Assembly: GCA_029880755.1 (NCBI GenBank)
Contig: JAOUNW010000095.1
Coordinates: 1 to 7,930 of the forward strand
Direction: 5' to 3'
DNA: 7,930 bases
Source of the DNA: Gammaproteobacteria bacterium
GTDB lineage: Bacteria > Pseudomonadota > Gammaproteobacteria > Acidiferrobacterales > SZUA-150
Made by a program: the position numbers and the translations under genes. Numbering within the stretch: position 1 is the first letter of the stretch; the number at the start of each line of letters is the position of its first letter. The notes under the pieces were generated by a model. It ran no database searches, had not been told where the DNA came from, and saw only the letters and a program-made list of their open reading frames with translations. This document shows positions 1 to 5,849 of the stretch, in pieces.

Positions 1-1
1 G

Positions 2-217
2 AAAAGTGATAATACACCGCCACCCAAGTATGATTTCTCCAATGCTAAGGAGTTGTTGTTGTGGTGTAATGGACTGTGGTGTGGTCAATCTCCGCGTGCT
101 ATTCGCAATTTGCTTGATCTTGGTTATCCGCCGGAAAAGTTGTACTGGTATCGAGGCGGCATGCAGTCCTGGAGGATATTGGGTTTGACTGTGGTGGTGC
201 CAGGGGCCGAGCTCTAA
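2..217 (+). CDS. Rhodanese-like domain protein, C-terminal part (5' end outside window)
   Basis: This reading frame is open from the window edge to TAA at 215-217 and gives the last 71 residues of a protein. Around residues 21-36 it has the active-site signature WCNGLWCGQSPRAI, with Cys22 at the end of a predicted beta strand as the likely persulfide-carrying residue and Cys27 as a second cysteine in the loop. It is followed by LGYPPEKLYWYRGGMQSW, the typical C-terminal rhodanese strand and helix with the WYRGGM motif. Rhodanese domains move sulfane sulfur from a donor to a thiophilic acceptor; the physiological donor and acceptor cannot be told from this. The start and any signal peptide or extra N-terminal domain lie upstream. 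The next gene follows 77 bases later on the same strand and may be cotranscribed. Family assignment is firm; the biological role is unknown. Confidence 0.88.
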   Translation, partial: KSDNTPPPKYDFSNAKELLLWCNGLWCGQSPRAIRNLLDLGYPPEKLYWYRGGMQSWRILGLTVVVPGAEL

Positions 218-294
218 TCTGGCAGCAAACAAACAGGGATCAGCTGTATGAATCAGCGTGAATTAATCATGTTTATTTCGTGTTGAGGATCGTT

Positions 295-735
295 ATGGAA
301 AGCGCTAAAGGAAGCCTGTTAATAAAAGAAAAATGGACAAGCATTGCAGGGCGCATGCTGGCGTCGCTTTTTTTATGTGGCGCAGTAATAGTTTTTACCA
401 GTCTTGCCAGTGCGGACGATTACCTGGATCAGCTCAAGGCGGAAGCTGACACGCTGGAGACTATGAGTAAGGCAAAAGCCGAAGAAAGTAAATTGAAAAG
501 CGAGGAAGCGAAGGCAGAATCTCAACCGCAGACATCAGCCACCGAGATAGCGCCCCGCAAACGGCATGAATTTGAGCAGGAGCTTCAGAAAAAGTATCCC
601 GGAAATTATGTGTTGTACACAATGCTGGCCCCGGAAAACAAAGCTAAGGTCTACCGGGCTTATGCCGAGAGCAACCGGGTCGGCCCTGGGCGCTTTGTTA
701 TTCCAATCAATAAGATTATTGAGTATTCGCGATAA
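295..735 (+). CDS. Small exported protein with coiled-coil segment, function unknown
   Basis: A 146-residue protein I do not recognise. The ATG at 295 is chosen because GAGGA lies 5 bases upstream at 285-289; an in-frame GTG at 280 would put that site inside the gene. Residues 1-21 are basic, 22-39 are hydrophobic, and A38-S39-A40 before D41 is a good signal peptidase I site, so the mature protein is probably periplasmic. Residues about 44-76 are rich in Ala, Glu and Lys and look like a coiled coil or long charged helix. A Pro/Gln/Ser/Thr linker follows (77-87). Residues 88-146 form a compact segment with two aromatic-rich patches (YPGNYVLYTML and NKAKVYRAYAES) and end in FVIPINKIIEYSR. The layout recalls small proteobacterial periplasmic proteins that space a C-terminal domain from the membrane. 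It follows the rhodanese gene on the same strand; no functional link is visible. The CDS is well supported; the function is not. Confidence 0.8.
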   Translation: MESAKGSLLIKEKWTSIAGRMLASLFLCGAVIVFTSLASADDYLDQLKAEADTLETMSKAKAEESKLKSEEAKAESQPQTSATEIAPRKRHEFEQELQKKYPGNYVLYTMLAPENKAKVYRAYAESNRVGPGRFVIPINKIIEYSR

Positions 736-799
736 GCAAAATCTCGTATCCTTCCAGATAACTTAATCCACCGCATAATACATAGATTCCTGGATAATC

Positions 800-827
800 C
801 GGCATGGAAAGACAGCTTTCTCTGCCG
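800..827 (+). terminator. Possible stem-loop, weak terminator or processing hairpin
   Basis: CGGCA (800-804) pairs with TGCCG (823-827) and GAAAG (807-811) with CTTTC (816-820), leaving a 2x2 internal loop and an ACAG tetraloop (812-815). It begins 64 bases after the stop of the exported-protein gene, where a terminator would fit. The following bases (CTTAGTCTTAATTAATA) are AT-rich but lack a true T-run, so it is at best an inefficient intrinsic terminator. It could equally be a 3' end stabilising or processing hairpin. Confidence 0.35.
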
Positions 828-842
828 CTTAGTCTTAATTAA

Positions 843-857
843 TACTGGAATCCAGTA
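843..857. repeat. 15-base perfect palindrome, candidate operator
   Basis: TACTGGAATCCAGTA is a perfect inverted repeat with 7-base arms around a single central A. It lies about 140 bases upstream of the first TRAP gene. The short, tightly spaced symmetry is typical of a site for a dimeric helix-turn-helix repressor, but no regulator gene sits beside the operon and I do not recognise the motif. One such match is not far from chance over 8 kb; its intergenic position is the argument for it. Confidence 0.3.
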
Positions 858-921
858 GTACATAGGCCGTACCACCCCTGTTTTGCGTCGGGCACAACTC
901 AAGGTAGAATCAGTGTCACGG

Positions 922-954
922 GGCCTTATTCTAAGATAATTGCGGGATAAGGCT
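922..954 (+). promoter_or_regulatory. Inverted repeat close to the tatT start, leader hairpin or operator
   Basis: GCCTTAT (923-929) and ATAAGGC (947-953) are exact reverse complements, and G-U pairs at both ends could extend the RNA stem to nine pairs with a 15-base loop. The -10-like GATAAT (935-940) lies inside the loop. If this is the promoter, the repeat flanks it as operator half-sites would; if transcription starts further upstream, it would be a leader hairpin. The right arm ends 42 bases before the tatT start codon. Confidence 0.3.
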
Positions 955-995
955 GACTCAACCGAGTATTTTCTGCCAGGCGAATATAAAAGTTT

Positions 996-1895
996 ATGCT
1001 AGGGATCCGGAGCGCTGGGGATTTTTATCTTGAATGCCGTCGCCTTGTTCTGGCTCCGCTGCTTATTGCTGTGGTCATGGCCAATCTCGCAGGCTGTAGT
1101 ATTTATGTTTCCTCGGCCAGTGAGAGGTTTTCCCGGAATTTGTCTAGCGCTATCTTGAATCAGAAGGACCCCGAAACAGTAAAACAGGGCATGCCAGCAT
1201 ACCTGCTATTAGTAGACAGTATGATCGAAGGCGATCCCCAAAATGCTAGCCTATTGTTTTCCGGTTCCCGGCTCTATAGCTCCTACGCCGGCGTATTTGT
1301 TGATGACGGCAGTCGGTCAAGAAACTTAAGTCAAAAGGCCTGGGATCTGGCGGTGAGGGGGTTGTGTTCCCATCGTAAGGGATATTGTCAGTTGCATCAG
1401 ATGCCCTATGACAACTTTGAAAAAAATCTGGACAGTGCAACTGTGGCAGATGTTGAGTCTCTCTACAGTTACTCAGTTGCTTGGTTAGGATGGATACAGG
1501 CCCACTCCGACGATGTCGGCGCCACATCAGACTTACCCAAGGTAACGGCTATCATGGAACACATTGTGAAGTTTGAGGACTCCTATGATCGGGGAATGGT
1601 CCATTTGTATCTTGGAGTGCTTTCGTCGCTTCTACCTCCCGCCCTGGGAGGAAAACCCGAAGTGGGTAGAGCTCACTTTGAGAAAGCAATCTCTTTATCA
1701 AAGGAAAAAAATCTGATGGCTAAGGTGCTGTATGCCGAACGCTACGCAAGACTGGTTTTTGACCAGGATTTGCATGACAGACTATTAAGAAGCGTGCTGG
1801 AGCTTGATCCAGAAGCGCCAGGTTTTACCTTAATGAATGTTGTAGCCAAAGAAAAGGCGCAGGAATTGTTGAAGTCTGGTAAAACATATTTTTAA
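996..1895 (+). CDS. tatT: TRAP transporter TatT-type TPR lipoprotein
   Basis: A 299-residue protein of the TatT family, the TPR-containing lipoproteins that partner TRAP binding proteins (TPAT systems, first studied in Treponema pallidum; unrelated to twin-arginine Tat). Residues 15-33 are a basic then hydrophobic signal peptide ending in the lipobox L31-A32-G33-C34, so Cys34 should be lipidated and the protein held at the periplasmic face of a membrane. Family hallmarks are GMPAYLLLVDSMIEGDPQN (65-83), a helical repeat array through the middle, and the C-terminal ERYARLVFDQDLHDRLL ... DPEAPGFTLMN segment (248-281). Cys124 and Cys131 flank a short loop and could form a disulfide. A stop at 987-989 limits the start; ATG 996 is the only good candidate, though it has no clear Shine-Dalgarno site. 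It precedes dctP by 34 bases and opens the operon. TatT probably docks on the binding protein to pass or store ligand; that role is inferred from the Treponema work. Confidence 0.9.
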   Translation: MLGIRSAGDFYLECRRLVLAPLLIAVVMANLAGCSIYVSSASERFSRNLSSAILNQKDPETVKQGMPAYLLLVDSMIEGDPQNASLLFSGSRLYSSYAGVFVDDGSRSRNLSQKAWDLAVRGLCSHRKGYCQLHQMPYDNFEKNLDSATVADVESLYSYSVAWLGWIQAHSDDVGATSDLPKVTAIMEHIVKFEDSYDRGMVHLYLGVLSSLLPPALGGKPEVGRAHFEKAISLSKEKNLMAKVLYAERYARLVFDQDLHDRLLRSVLELDPEAPGFTLMNVVAKEKAQELLKSGKTYF

Positions 1896-1929
1896 TGGCT
1901 TGATCCGAAAACCTTACTTGGAGAACTAG

Positions 1930-2952
1930 ATGCTTTTGTTGGGTAAGAAAAGTGTTGCCGTGCTGGTTATGGTTGTGACGAACATTTTGGTGTCAATGAC
2001 GCCGGTCGGCGCTACCGTGTTTAAGATCGCTACCCTGTCCCCTGATGGTACTTCGTGGATGCAGCGCATGCGCGCCGGTGCCGCTGAAATTGAAAAGAAA
2101 ACTAACGGGCAGGTTACGTTCAAATTCTTTCCTGGCGGCATCATGGGTAATGATCAAAGCGTATTGCGAAAAATTCGTATTGGCCAACTCCATGGGGGTG
2201 CATTGACCGATGGTGGGCTCAAAAGAATTTATCCGGAGTCACAGGTTTACGCTCTGCCTTTTACTTTCCGTACGTTCGAGGAAGTCGATTATGTCAGGGA
2301 AAGACTGGATGGTGAAATTGTTGCAGGCCTGGAGAAGGCTGGTTTTGTCAGTTTTGGATTGGCAGAGGGCGGTTTTGCCTATTTAATGTCTGGCAAGCCC
2401 CTAAAAAGTATCGAGGATGTTAAGGGGCAAAAGGTCTGGATACCCGAAGGAGACAAGCTTGCCCGCACTGTTTTTGAGACAGGCGGCGTATCTCCTATCC
2501 CCTTGCCACTAGCGGATGTTATGACTGGATTGCAGACGGGCTTGATTGATACAGTAGTTACTTCGCCGATTGGTGCCGTGGCGCTGCAATGGCATACAAG
2601 AGTAAAATATATGACTGACCTCCCGCTGACGTATTTCTACGCCTTACTTGCCATAGATAAAAAGGCGTTTCAGAAATTATCCAGGGAACATCAAGCGGTG
2701 GTAAGAGAGGTTATGACCGGTATTTATAAGGAGATCAATAAGCAGAACCGAATGGATAATGCTAATGCCACCAAGGCGCTTATAAAACAAGGAATCACTA
2801 TGGTCACAGTTTCCAGTGAGGAGAAACAGCGATGGGAGCAAAATGCCGACAAGGCAAGACAAGAACTCAGGGCGCAGGGTTTGTATAAAGGTGGTATTTT
2901 TGACAAGCTGTCAGGGCTTATTGGCAGTTATCGCAAAGCGACAGCGCAATAA
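1930..2952 (+). CDS. dctP: TRAP transporter solute-binding protein, DctP family
   Basis: A 340-residue periplasmic binding protein, the usual family size. GGAGA at 1920-1924 sits 5 bases before the ATG. Residues 8-25 are the hydrophobic core of a signal peptide with probable cleavage after V26-G27-A28. The mature protein opens with the classic VFKIATLSPDGTSW strand and has FFPGGIMGND (66-75), FGLAEGGFAYLMS (142-154) and PLADVMTGLQTGLIDTVVTSP (193-213), all standard DctP landmarks. The conserved Arg that binds the ligand carboxylate in proteins such as SiaP falls in the strand after DLKG; here the segment reads DVKGQKVWIPEG, with Trp170 at that position. This resembles the TPAT class, for which a hydrophobic ligand was proposed in Treponema, and argues against a standard carboxylate salt bridge. 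It lies between tatT and dctQ in one operon. The substrate cannot be named from sequence. Confidence 0.93.
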   Translation: MLLLGKKSVAVLVMVVTNILVSMTPVGATVFKIATLSPDGTSWMQRMRAGAAEIEKKTNGQVTFKFFPGGIMGNDQSVLRKIRIGQLHGGALTDGGLKRIYPESQVYALPFTFRTFEEVDYVRERLDGEIVAGLEKAGFVSFGLAEGGFAYLMSGKPLKSIEDVKGQKVWIPEGDKLARTVFETGGVSPIPLPLADVMTGLQTGLIDTVVTSPIGAVALQWHTRVKYMTDLPLTYFYALLAIDKKAFQKLSREHQAVVREVMTGIYKEINKQNRMDNANATKALIKQGITMVTVSSEEKQRWEQNADKARQELRAQGLYKGGIFDKLSGLIGSYRKATAQ

Positions 2953-2966
2953 ACATACCTAATATA

Positions 2967-3479
2967 ATGTCGAACCAACCCGGTAGCATCTATTATCGAA
3001 TTATTAGGCTAATTACTTTGTTGGAAGACGGCATCCTGGTGACGCTGCTTTCCGTTATGTTGAGTACGGCGGTACTCCAGATCTTTCTGCGTAATCTGTT
3101 TGAATCCGGGTTGTCCTGGGCCGACCCCATGTTGCGTATTCTGGTGCTGTGGGTCGGTATGGTTGGCGCGATTCTCGCAAGCCGGGAAAATAATCACATT
3201 TCAATGAATATTCTGACTCACTTTTTACCAGCCAAGGTAAAGCGAGCAGTTAAGGTGCTGGTTGATATATTTACCAGTCTTGTATCGGCAATTATTGCCT
3301 ATCATTCCTTCAAATTCGTACTTTCCGAATACCAGGTTGGAACAATTGCTTTCGCATCAGTGCCGTCATGGTTATGCGAGTCCATTATTCCTGCCGCGTT
3401 TACCATCATTGCATTGCGTTATTTAATTTTTGCTCTGTGGCATAGCAGGATGGTAGTTCCAGCCAGAGAGGTGCCATGA
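2967..3479 (+). CDS. dctQ: TRAP transporter small membrane subunit, DctQ family
   Basis: A 170-residue inner-membrane protein with four predicted helices at about 24-45, 55-72, 93-115 and 137-158, matching the DctQ fold and length. Family features are the LQIFLRN segment (37-43), SWADPMLRILVLWVGMVGA (50-68) and ASRENNHISMNIL (71-83), the conserved loop with Arg and His after helix 2. DctQ scaffolds the large subunit DctM and contributes to the docking surface for the binding protein. It starts 14 bases after dctP. The bases before ATG (AAACATACCTAATATA) contain no Shine-Dalgarno sequence, so translation may depend on coupling to the end of dctP. Its TGA overlaps the ATG of dctM (ATGA at 3476-3479), a sign of coupled synthesis of the two membrane subunits. 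Confidence 0.93.
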   Translation: MSNQPGSIYYRIIRLITLLEDGILVTLLSVMLSTAVLQIFLRNLFESGLSWADPMLRILVLWVGMVGAILASRENNHISMNILTHFLPAKVKRAVKVLVDIFTSLVSAIIAYHSFKFVLSEYQVGTIAFASVPSWLCESIIPAAFTIIALRYLIFALWHSRMVVPAREVP

Positions 3480-4756
3480 TAATCGCCGGATTGCTGATTC
3501 TGGTGCTGGCGCTGCTGGGTGCACCTTTGTTTGCGGTGATCGCCGCCAGTGCATTGTTGGGATTCTATCAGGCTGGTATCGACCTCTCTGTTATCGCCAT
3601 TGAGATATATCGAATAGTTGATACCCCGGTTTTGGTTGCTATTCCACTTTTTACCTTTGCCGGTTACTTGTTAAGCGAGAGCAGGGCGGCGGAGAGATTA
3701 GTGAATCTTACCGAGGCTTTGCTTGGCTGGATGCATGGCGGTTTGGCAGTTGTTGCGCTGACAGCATGTGCTTTGTTTACAGCTTTAACAGGCGCATCTG
3801 GGGTAACAATAATCGCCCTGGGCGCGTTGCTCTACCCAGCGTTAATTCAAAGTGGATATCAAGATCGATTCAGTTTAGGACTGATAACTTCATCCGGAAG
3901 TCTGGGCCTGTTATTTCCGCCATCAATTGCCTTGATTCTTTATGGAATCATCGCCCAGCAAATGAGTGTCGGGCAACCTGTTTCTGTTGACGACCTGTTT
4001 GTTGCAGGCCTGTTGCCAGGACTATTGATGCTGTTTCTGCTGTCGGGCTGGAGTGTTTGGATAAGTCGCAATATTGCTTTGCCCCAAGTTATTTTTTCCT
4101 GGGAGAAGATACGGAAGGCTACGCGGGAGGCGGTTTGGGAAATTCCACTGCCCATAGCCGTACTTGGCGGTATCTATAGTGGTATTTTTGCCATCACCGA
4201 AGCAGCGGCAGTTTCGGTGCTATATGTGTTTATTGTCGAGATATTTATTTATAAAGAAGTAAAACTGAAACAGTTACCCGGAATAATGCGTGATTCCATG
4301 GTGCTTGTCGGGGGCGTGCTGATAATTCTAGGTATTTCCTTGGCATCGACCAATTATTTGATTGATGCGGAGGTCCCGGCAAAGCTGTTTGCTTACATTA
4401 AATCTCACGTGGATAGCAAGATTACATTCTTAATTCTATTAAATGTATTTCTTCTGATATTGGGAATGATACTGGATATTTTTTCGGCGCTGGTGATAAT
4501 CGTTCCCTTGATATTGCCGATAGCCATCGGCTACGGTATTCATCCCATTCACTTAGGGATAATATTTCTGGCCAATATGCAGATAGGCTATTTTACGCCA
4601 CCTGTTGGCATGAACCTGTTTATTGCCAGTTACCGTTTCAATAAGTCCATTATCGATTTATATATGGCATCCATTCCATTTATGCTAATCCTTATACTGG
4701 CGGTGTTGATTATTACTTATTGGCCTACTTTATCTCTTGTTTTGATTAATCAATGA
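3476..4756 (+). CDS. dctM: TRAP transporter large permease subunit, DctM family
   Basis: A 426-residue integral membrane protein of typical DctM length with about eleven to twelve hydrophobic segments. Clear motifs are IPLFTFAGYLLSES (56-69), the re-entrant-loop region LTGASGVTIIALG (104-116), SGSLGLLFPPSIALILYG (140-157), GIFAITEAAAVSVLY (236-250) and the second loop region GYFTPPVGMNLFIAS (371-385). DctM carries the transport path and couples solute entry to a Na+ or H+ gradient. The usual TPTEAA motif is here AITEAA, with the Glu kept. The ATG overlaps the dctQ stop by four bases and AGAGAGG lies just upstream (3465-3471). It is followed after 17 bases by the small membrane protein at 4774. 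No truncation or frameshift is visible, so the transporter should be complete. Confidence 0.95.
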   Translation: MIIAGLLILVLALLGAPLFAVIAASALLGFYQAGIDLSVIAIEIYRIVDTPVLVAIPLFTFAGYLLSESRAAERLVNLTEALLGWMHGGLAVVALTACALFTALTGASGVTIIALGALLYPALIQSGYQDRFSLGLITSSGSLGLLFPPSIALILYGIIAQQMSVGQPVSVDDLFVAGLLPGLLMLFLLSGWSVWISRNIALPQVIFSWEKIRKATREAVWEIPLPIAVLGGIYSGIFAITEAAAVSVLYVFIVEIFIYKEVKLKQLPGIMRDSMVLVGGVLIILGISLASTNYLIDAEVPAKLFAYIKSHVDSKITFLILLNVFLLILGMILDIFSALVIIVPLILPIAIGYGIHPIHLGIIFLANMQIGYFTPPVGMNLFIASYRFNKSIIDLYMASIPFMLILILAVLIITYWPTLSLVLINQ

Positions 4757-4760
4757 ACTA

Positions 4761-4768
4761 AAAGGAGA
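4761..4768 (+). promoter_or_regulatory. Strong Shine-Dalgarno site for the 29-residue protein
   Basis: AAAGGAGA lies between the dctM stop and ATG 4774, with six bases from GGAG to the start codon. It is the best ribosome binding site in the window and the main reason for accepting so short a gene. Confidence 0.75.
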
Positions 4769-4773
4769 CGTTT

Positions 4774-4863
4774 ATGACAGTCGCTATCTGGATTCTTATA
4801 ATTTTGCTGATTGCGGCGCTTTTGAAGTACCTGTTAACTACCCGGAACGACAAAGACAAGTAG
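4774..4863 (+). CDS. 29-residue single-span membrane protein ending the TRAP operon
   Basis: A very short frame from ATG 4774 to TAG 4861-4863. Residues 3-17 are almost wholly aliphatic (VAIWILIILLIAALL) and are followed by a basic and polar tail, KYLLTTRNDKDK. This predicts one membrane helix with the charged C terminus in the cytoplasm by the positive-inside rule. The strong AAAGGAGA site 17 bases or less after dctM, the same strand and the immediate stop before the convergent gene all support real translation as the last gene of the operon. In size and layout it resembles small accessory subunits such as CydX or KdpF, which stabilise larger membrane complexes; by analogy it could bind DctQ/DctM. 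I do not know of a TRAP subunit of this kind. The role is inference; the open frame and its ribosome binding site are seen directly. Confidence 0.65.
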   Translation: MTVAIWILIILLIAALLKYLLTTRNDKDK

Positions 4864-4867
4864 TCCG

Positions 4868-5680
4868 TTATTTTGTACCCGTAGCCATCAGATATTCGTG
4901 AGGAATTATCAGTCTGCCGTTATTGATAAAGTCCTTTGCAAACCTTCCTACTTCATCTCGGATAGATTCCCTTTCTTTCGTATCTAGCGCATCATACTGT
5001 TGTTTAAGAATATCAGACGCTTCCACTGTATCCCAATAGTCGCCGAATGATTTGAAATCATAATTAAATATGTGTTTTGTTACCTGGAAGTTGGTAAAGC
5101 CAGCTCTATAAAGATGATCATCCAGCACATCTGGCCCGCCCATGGAGGTCACCTTGGCAATGGGTGGGTGCTGTTCCTCTGGCACTTTATCCTTGAAGAC
5201 TTTGTAGGACCAGCAAAGGGTAGGCATAGTTTCCGGTGTACTCCAGACGGCAAGGGCAAACCGACCCCCAGGTTTGAGTACTCTCCTCATTTCCTGTAGC
5301 CCTTTTAATGGATCTTCAAATAACATGACCCCAAAACGACATAGCGCCTTATCAAAAGTGTTGTCGCCAAACGTTAAGGTTTCAGCCGGCATTTTTTTGA
5401 ATTCAATCCCTGACAGTTTTTCCTGAATCACTTTGTTGTGGGCCGCGCGTACCATACCCTCAGCGGCATCGACACCTACGATTGTGACTGCACCGTTGAA
5501 CTGTCTGGCCAAAGTCAGGGCAGGTTCCCCTGTGCCCGAGGCCAGATCAATAATATGGTCGCCCGCCTGTGCTCTCAGGGCCTGAATCAGACTGGCTCCT
5601 ACGGGGGCAATATGCGGGAGCCACAAGTCAAATTTTTCAGCGATGGCGTCCCAGTCTGGCTGGTTATTTTCTGCGCTCAT
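4868..5680 (-). CDS. Class I SAM-dependent methyltransferase, UbiE/Methyltransf_11-like
   Basis: A 270-residue cytosolic methyltransferase. Motif I, the SAM-binding glycine loop, is HIIDLASGTGEPAL (42-55). It is followed by the acidic residue ending strand 2 in VGVDAAEGMV (69-78), the motif around MPAETLTFGDNTFDKALCRFGVMLF (97-121), and the post-core LQEMRRVLKPGGRFALAVWS (128-147). The C-terminal 120 residues hold WDTVEASD (216-223), as seen in UbiE-like enzymes with a substrate-capping domain. It could act on a quinone, lipid, sterol-like or other small molecule; I cannot assign the substrate and it is not ubiE itself by context. The Shine-Dalgarno is weak (AGGA about 15 bases upstream of ATG 5680). 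It converges on the TRAP operon, with only four bases between stop codons and no terminator between them, and diverges from hemN. Confidence 0.88.
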   Translation of the reverse strand: MSAENNQPDWDAIAEKFDLWLPHIAPVGASLIQALRAQAGDHIIDLASGTGEPALTLARQFNGAVTIVGVDAAEGMVRAAHNKVIQEKLSGIEFKKMPAETLTFGDNTFDKALCRFGVMLFEDPLKGLQEMRRVLKPGGRFALAVWSTPETMPTLCWSYKVFKDKVPEEQHPPIAKVTSMGGPDVLDDHLYRAGFTNFQVTKHIFNYDFKSFGDYWDTVEASDILKQQYDALDTKERESIRDEVGRFAKDFINNGRLIIPHEYLMATGTK

Positions 5681-5710
5681 AAAATATTTTATCGGTCCTA
5701 AATAGTTGAT

Positions 5711-5738
5711 TGTATAAAGCTGGATTTAATCGTGAAAA
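5711..5738 (-). promoter_or_regulatory. Candidate sigma-70 promoter of the methyltransferase gene
   Basis: Read on the minus strand, TTTTCA (5738-5733) and TATACA (5716-5711) are separated by 16 bases, each matching four of six consensus bases. Transcription would start near 5704, giving a leader of about 24 bases before ATG 5680. Prediction by eye only. Confidence 0.3.
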
Positions 5739-5824
5739 CAGGGTATTAGGTTAATGGAGTCAAATCATATCAGGATACTGTGTTTTAAGGCAGTAGCAGG
5801 AGAGATAGAATAAAAATCGGGGAT

Positions 5825-5849
5825 TTGTGATAAAGTGGCATTATTACAA
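5825..5849. repeat. Imperfect inverted repeat upstream of hemN, candidate operator
   Basis: TTGTGATAA (5825-5833) and TTATTACAA (5841-5849) are inverted repeats with one mismatch in nine, separated by AGTGGCA. In RNA the mismatch would be a G-U pair, so all nine positions could pair. The centre is about 70 bases before the hemN start, a likely place for a regulator site. The left arm contains TGTGA, a CRP/FNR-superfamily half-site, but the right arm does not complete a known consensus. Confidence 0.35.

Larger units (their letters stand above)
736..995. other. Intergenic region upstream of the TRAP operon
   Basis: This gap of 260 bases holds no convincing gene on either strand; the minus-strand open frame crossing it runs deep into the preceding gene and has no family features. 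It contains three inverted repeats, listed separately at 800-827, 843-857 and 922-954. No classic sigma-70 promoter stands out. The best -10-like element is GATAAT at 935-940, but with only a poor -35 (TGTCAC at 914-919, 15-base spacer). The promoter of the TRAP operon most likely lies in the second half of the region. Confidence 0.6.

Noticed and set aside
6..188. Open frame of 60 codons overlapping the rhodanese fragment
   Set aside because: It is out of frame with the clear rhodanese signature at 2-217 and encodes no recognisable motif.
248..286. Tiny frame of 12 codons from ATG 248 before the exported-protein gene
   Set aside because: No Shine-Dalgarno site and no features; a random short frame is the simpler reading.
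660..902. Minus-strand open frame of 80 codons across the intergenic region
   Set aside because: It overlaps the end of the well-supported exported-protein gene, has no visible domain and no convincing ribosome binding site.
985..990. TATAAA just before the tatT ATG as a -10 element giving a leaderless mRNA
   Set aside because: No -35 at a suitable distance, and an AT-rich stretch before a start codon is common.
1926..2193. Minus-strand open frames inside dctP, dctQ, dctM and hemN
   Set aside because: They are antisense shadows of strongly supported transporter and hemN genes and encode no recognisable domains.
4843..4867. CGGA/TCCG pairing at the convergent gene ends as a bidirectional terminator
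   Set aside because: Only four base pairs with a 17-base loop and no T-run on either side.
5706..5719. TTGAT half-site as an FNR box for the divergent region
   Set aside because: The second half-site (TAAAG in place of ATCAA) matches at one position only.
5760..5773. ATCAG as the right half of an FNR box upstream of hemN
   Set aside because: The left half would be TCAAA, which matches TTGAT poorly.
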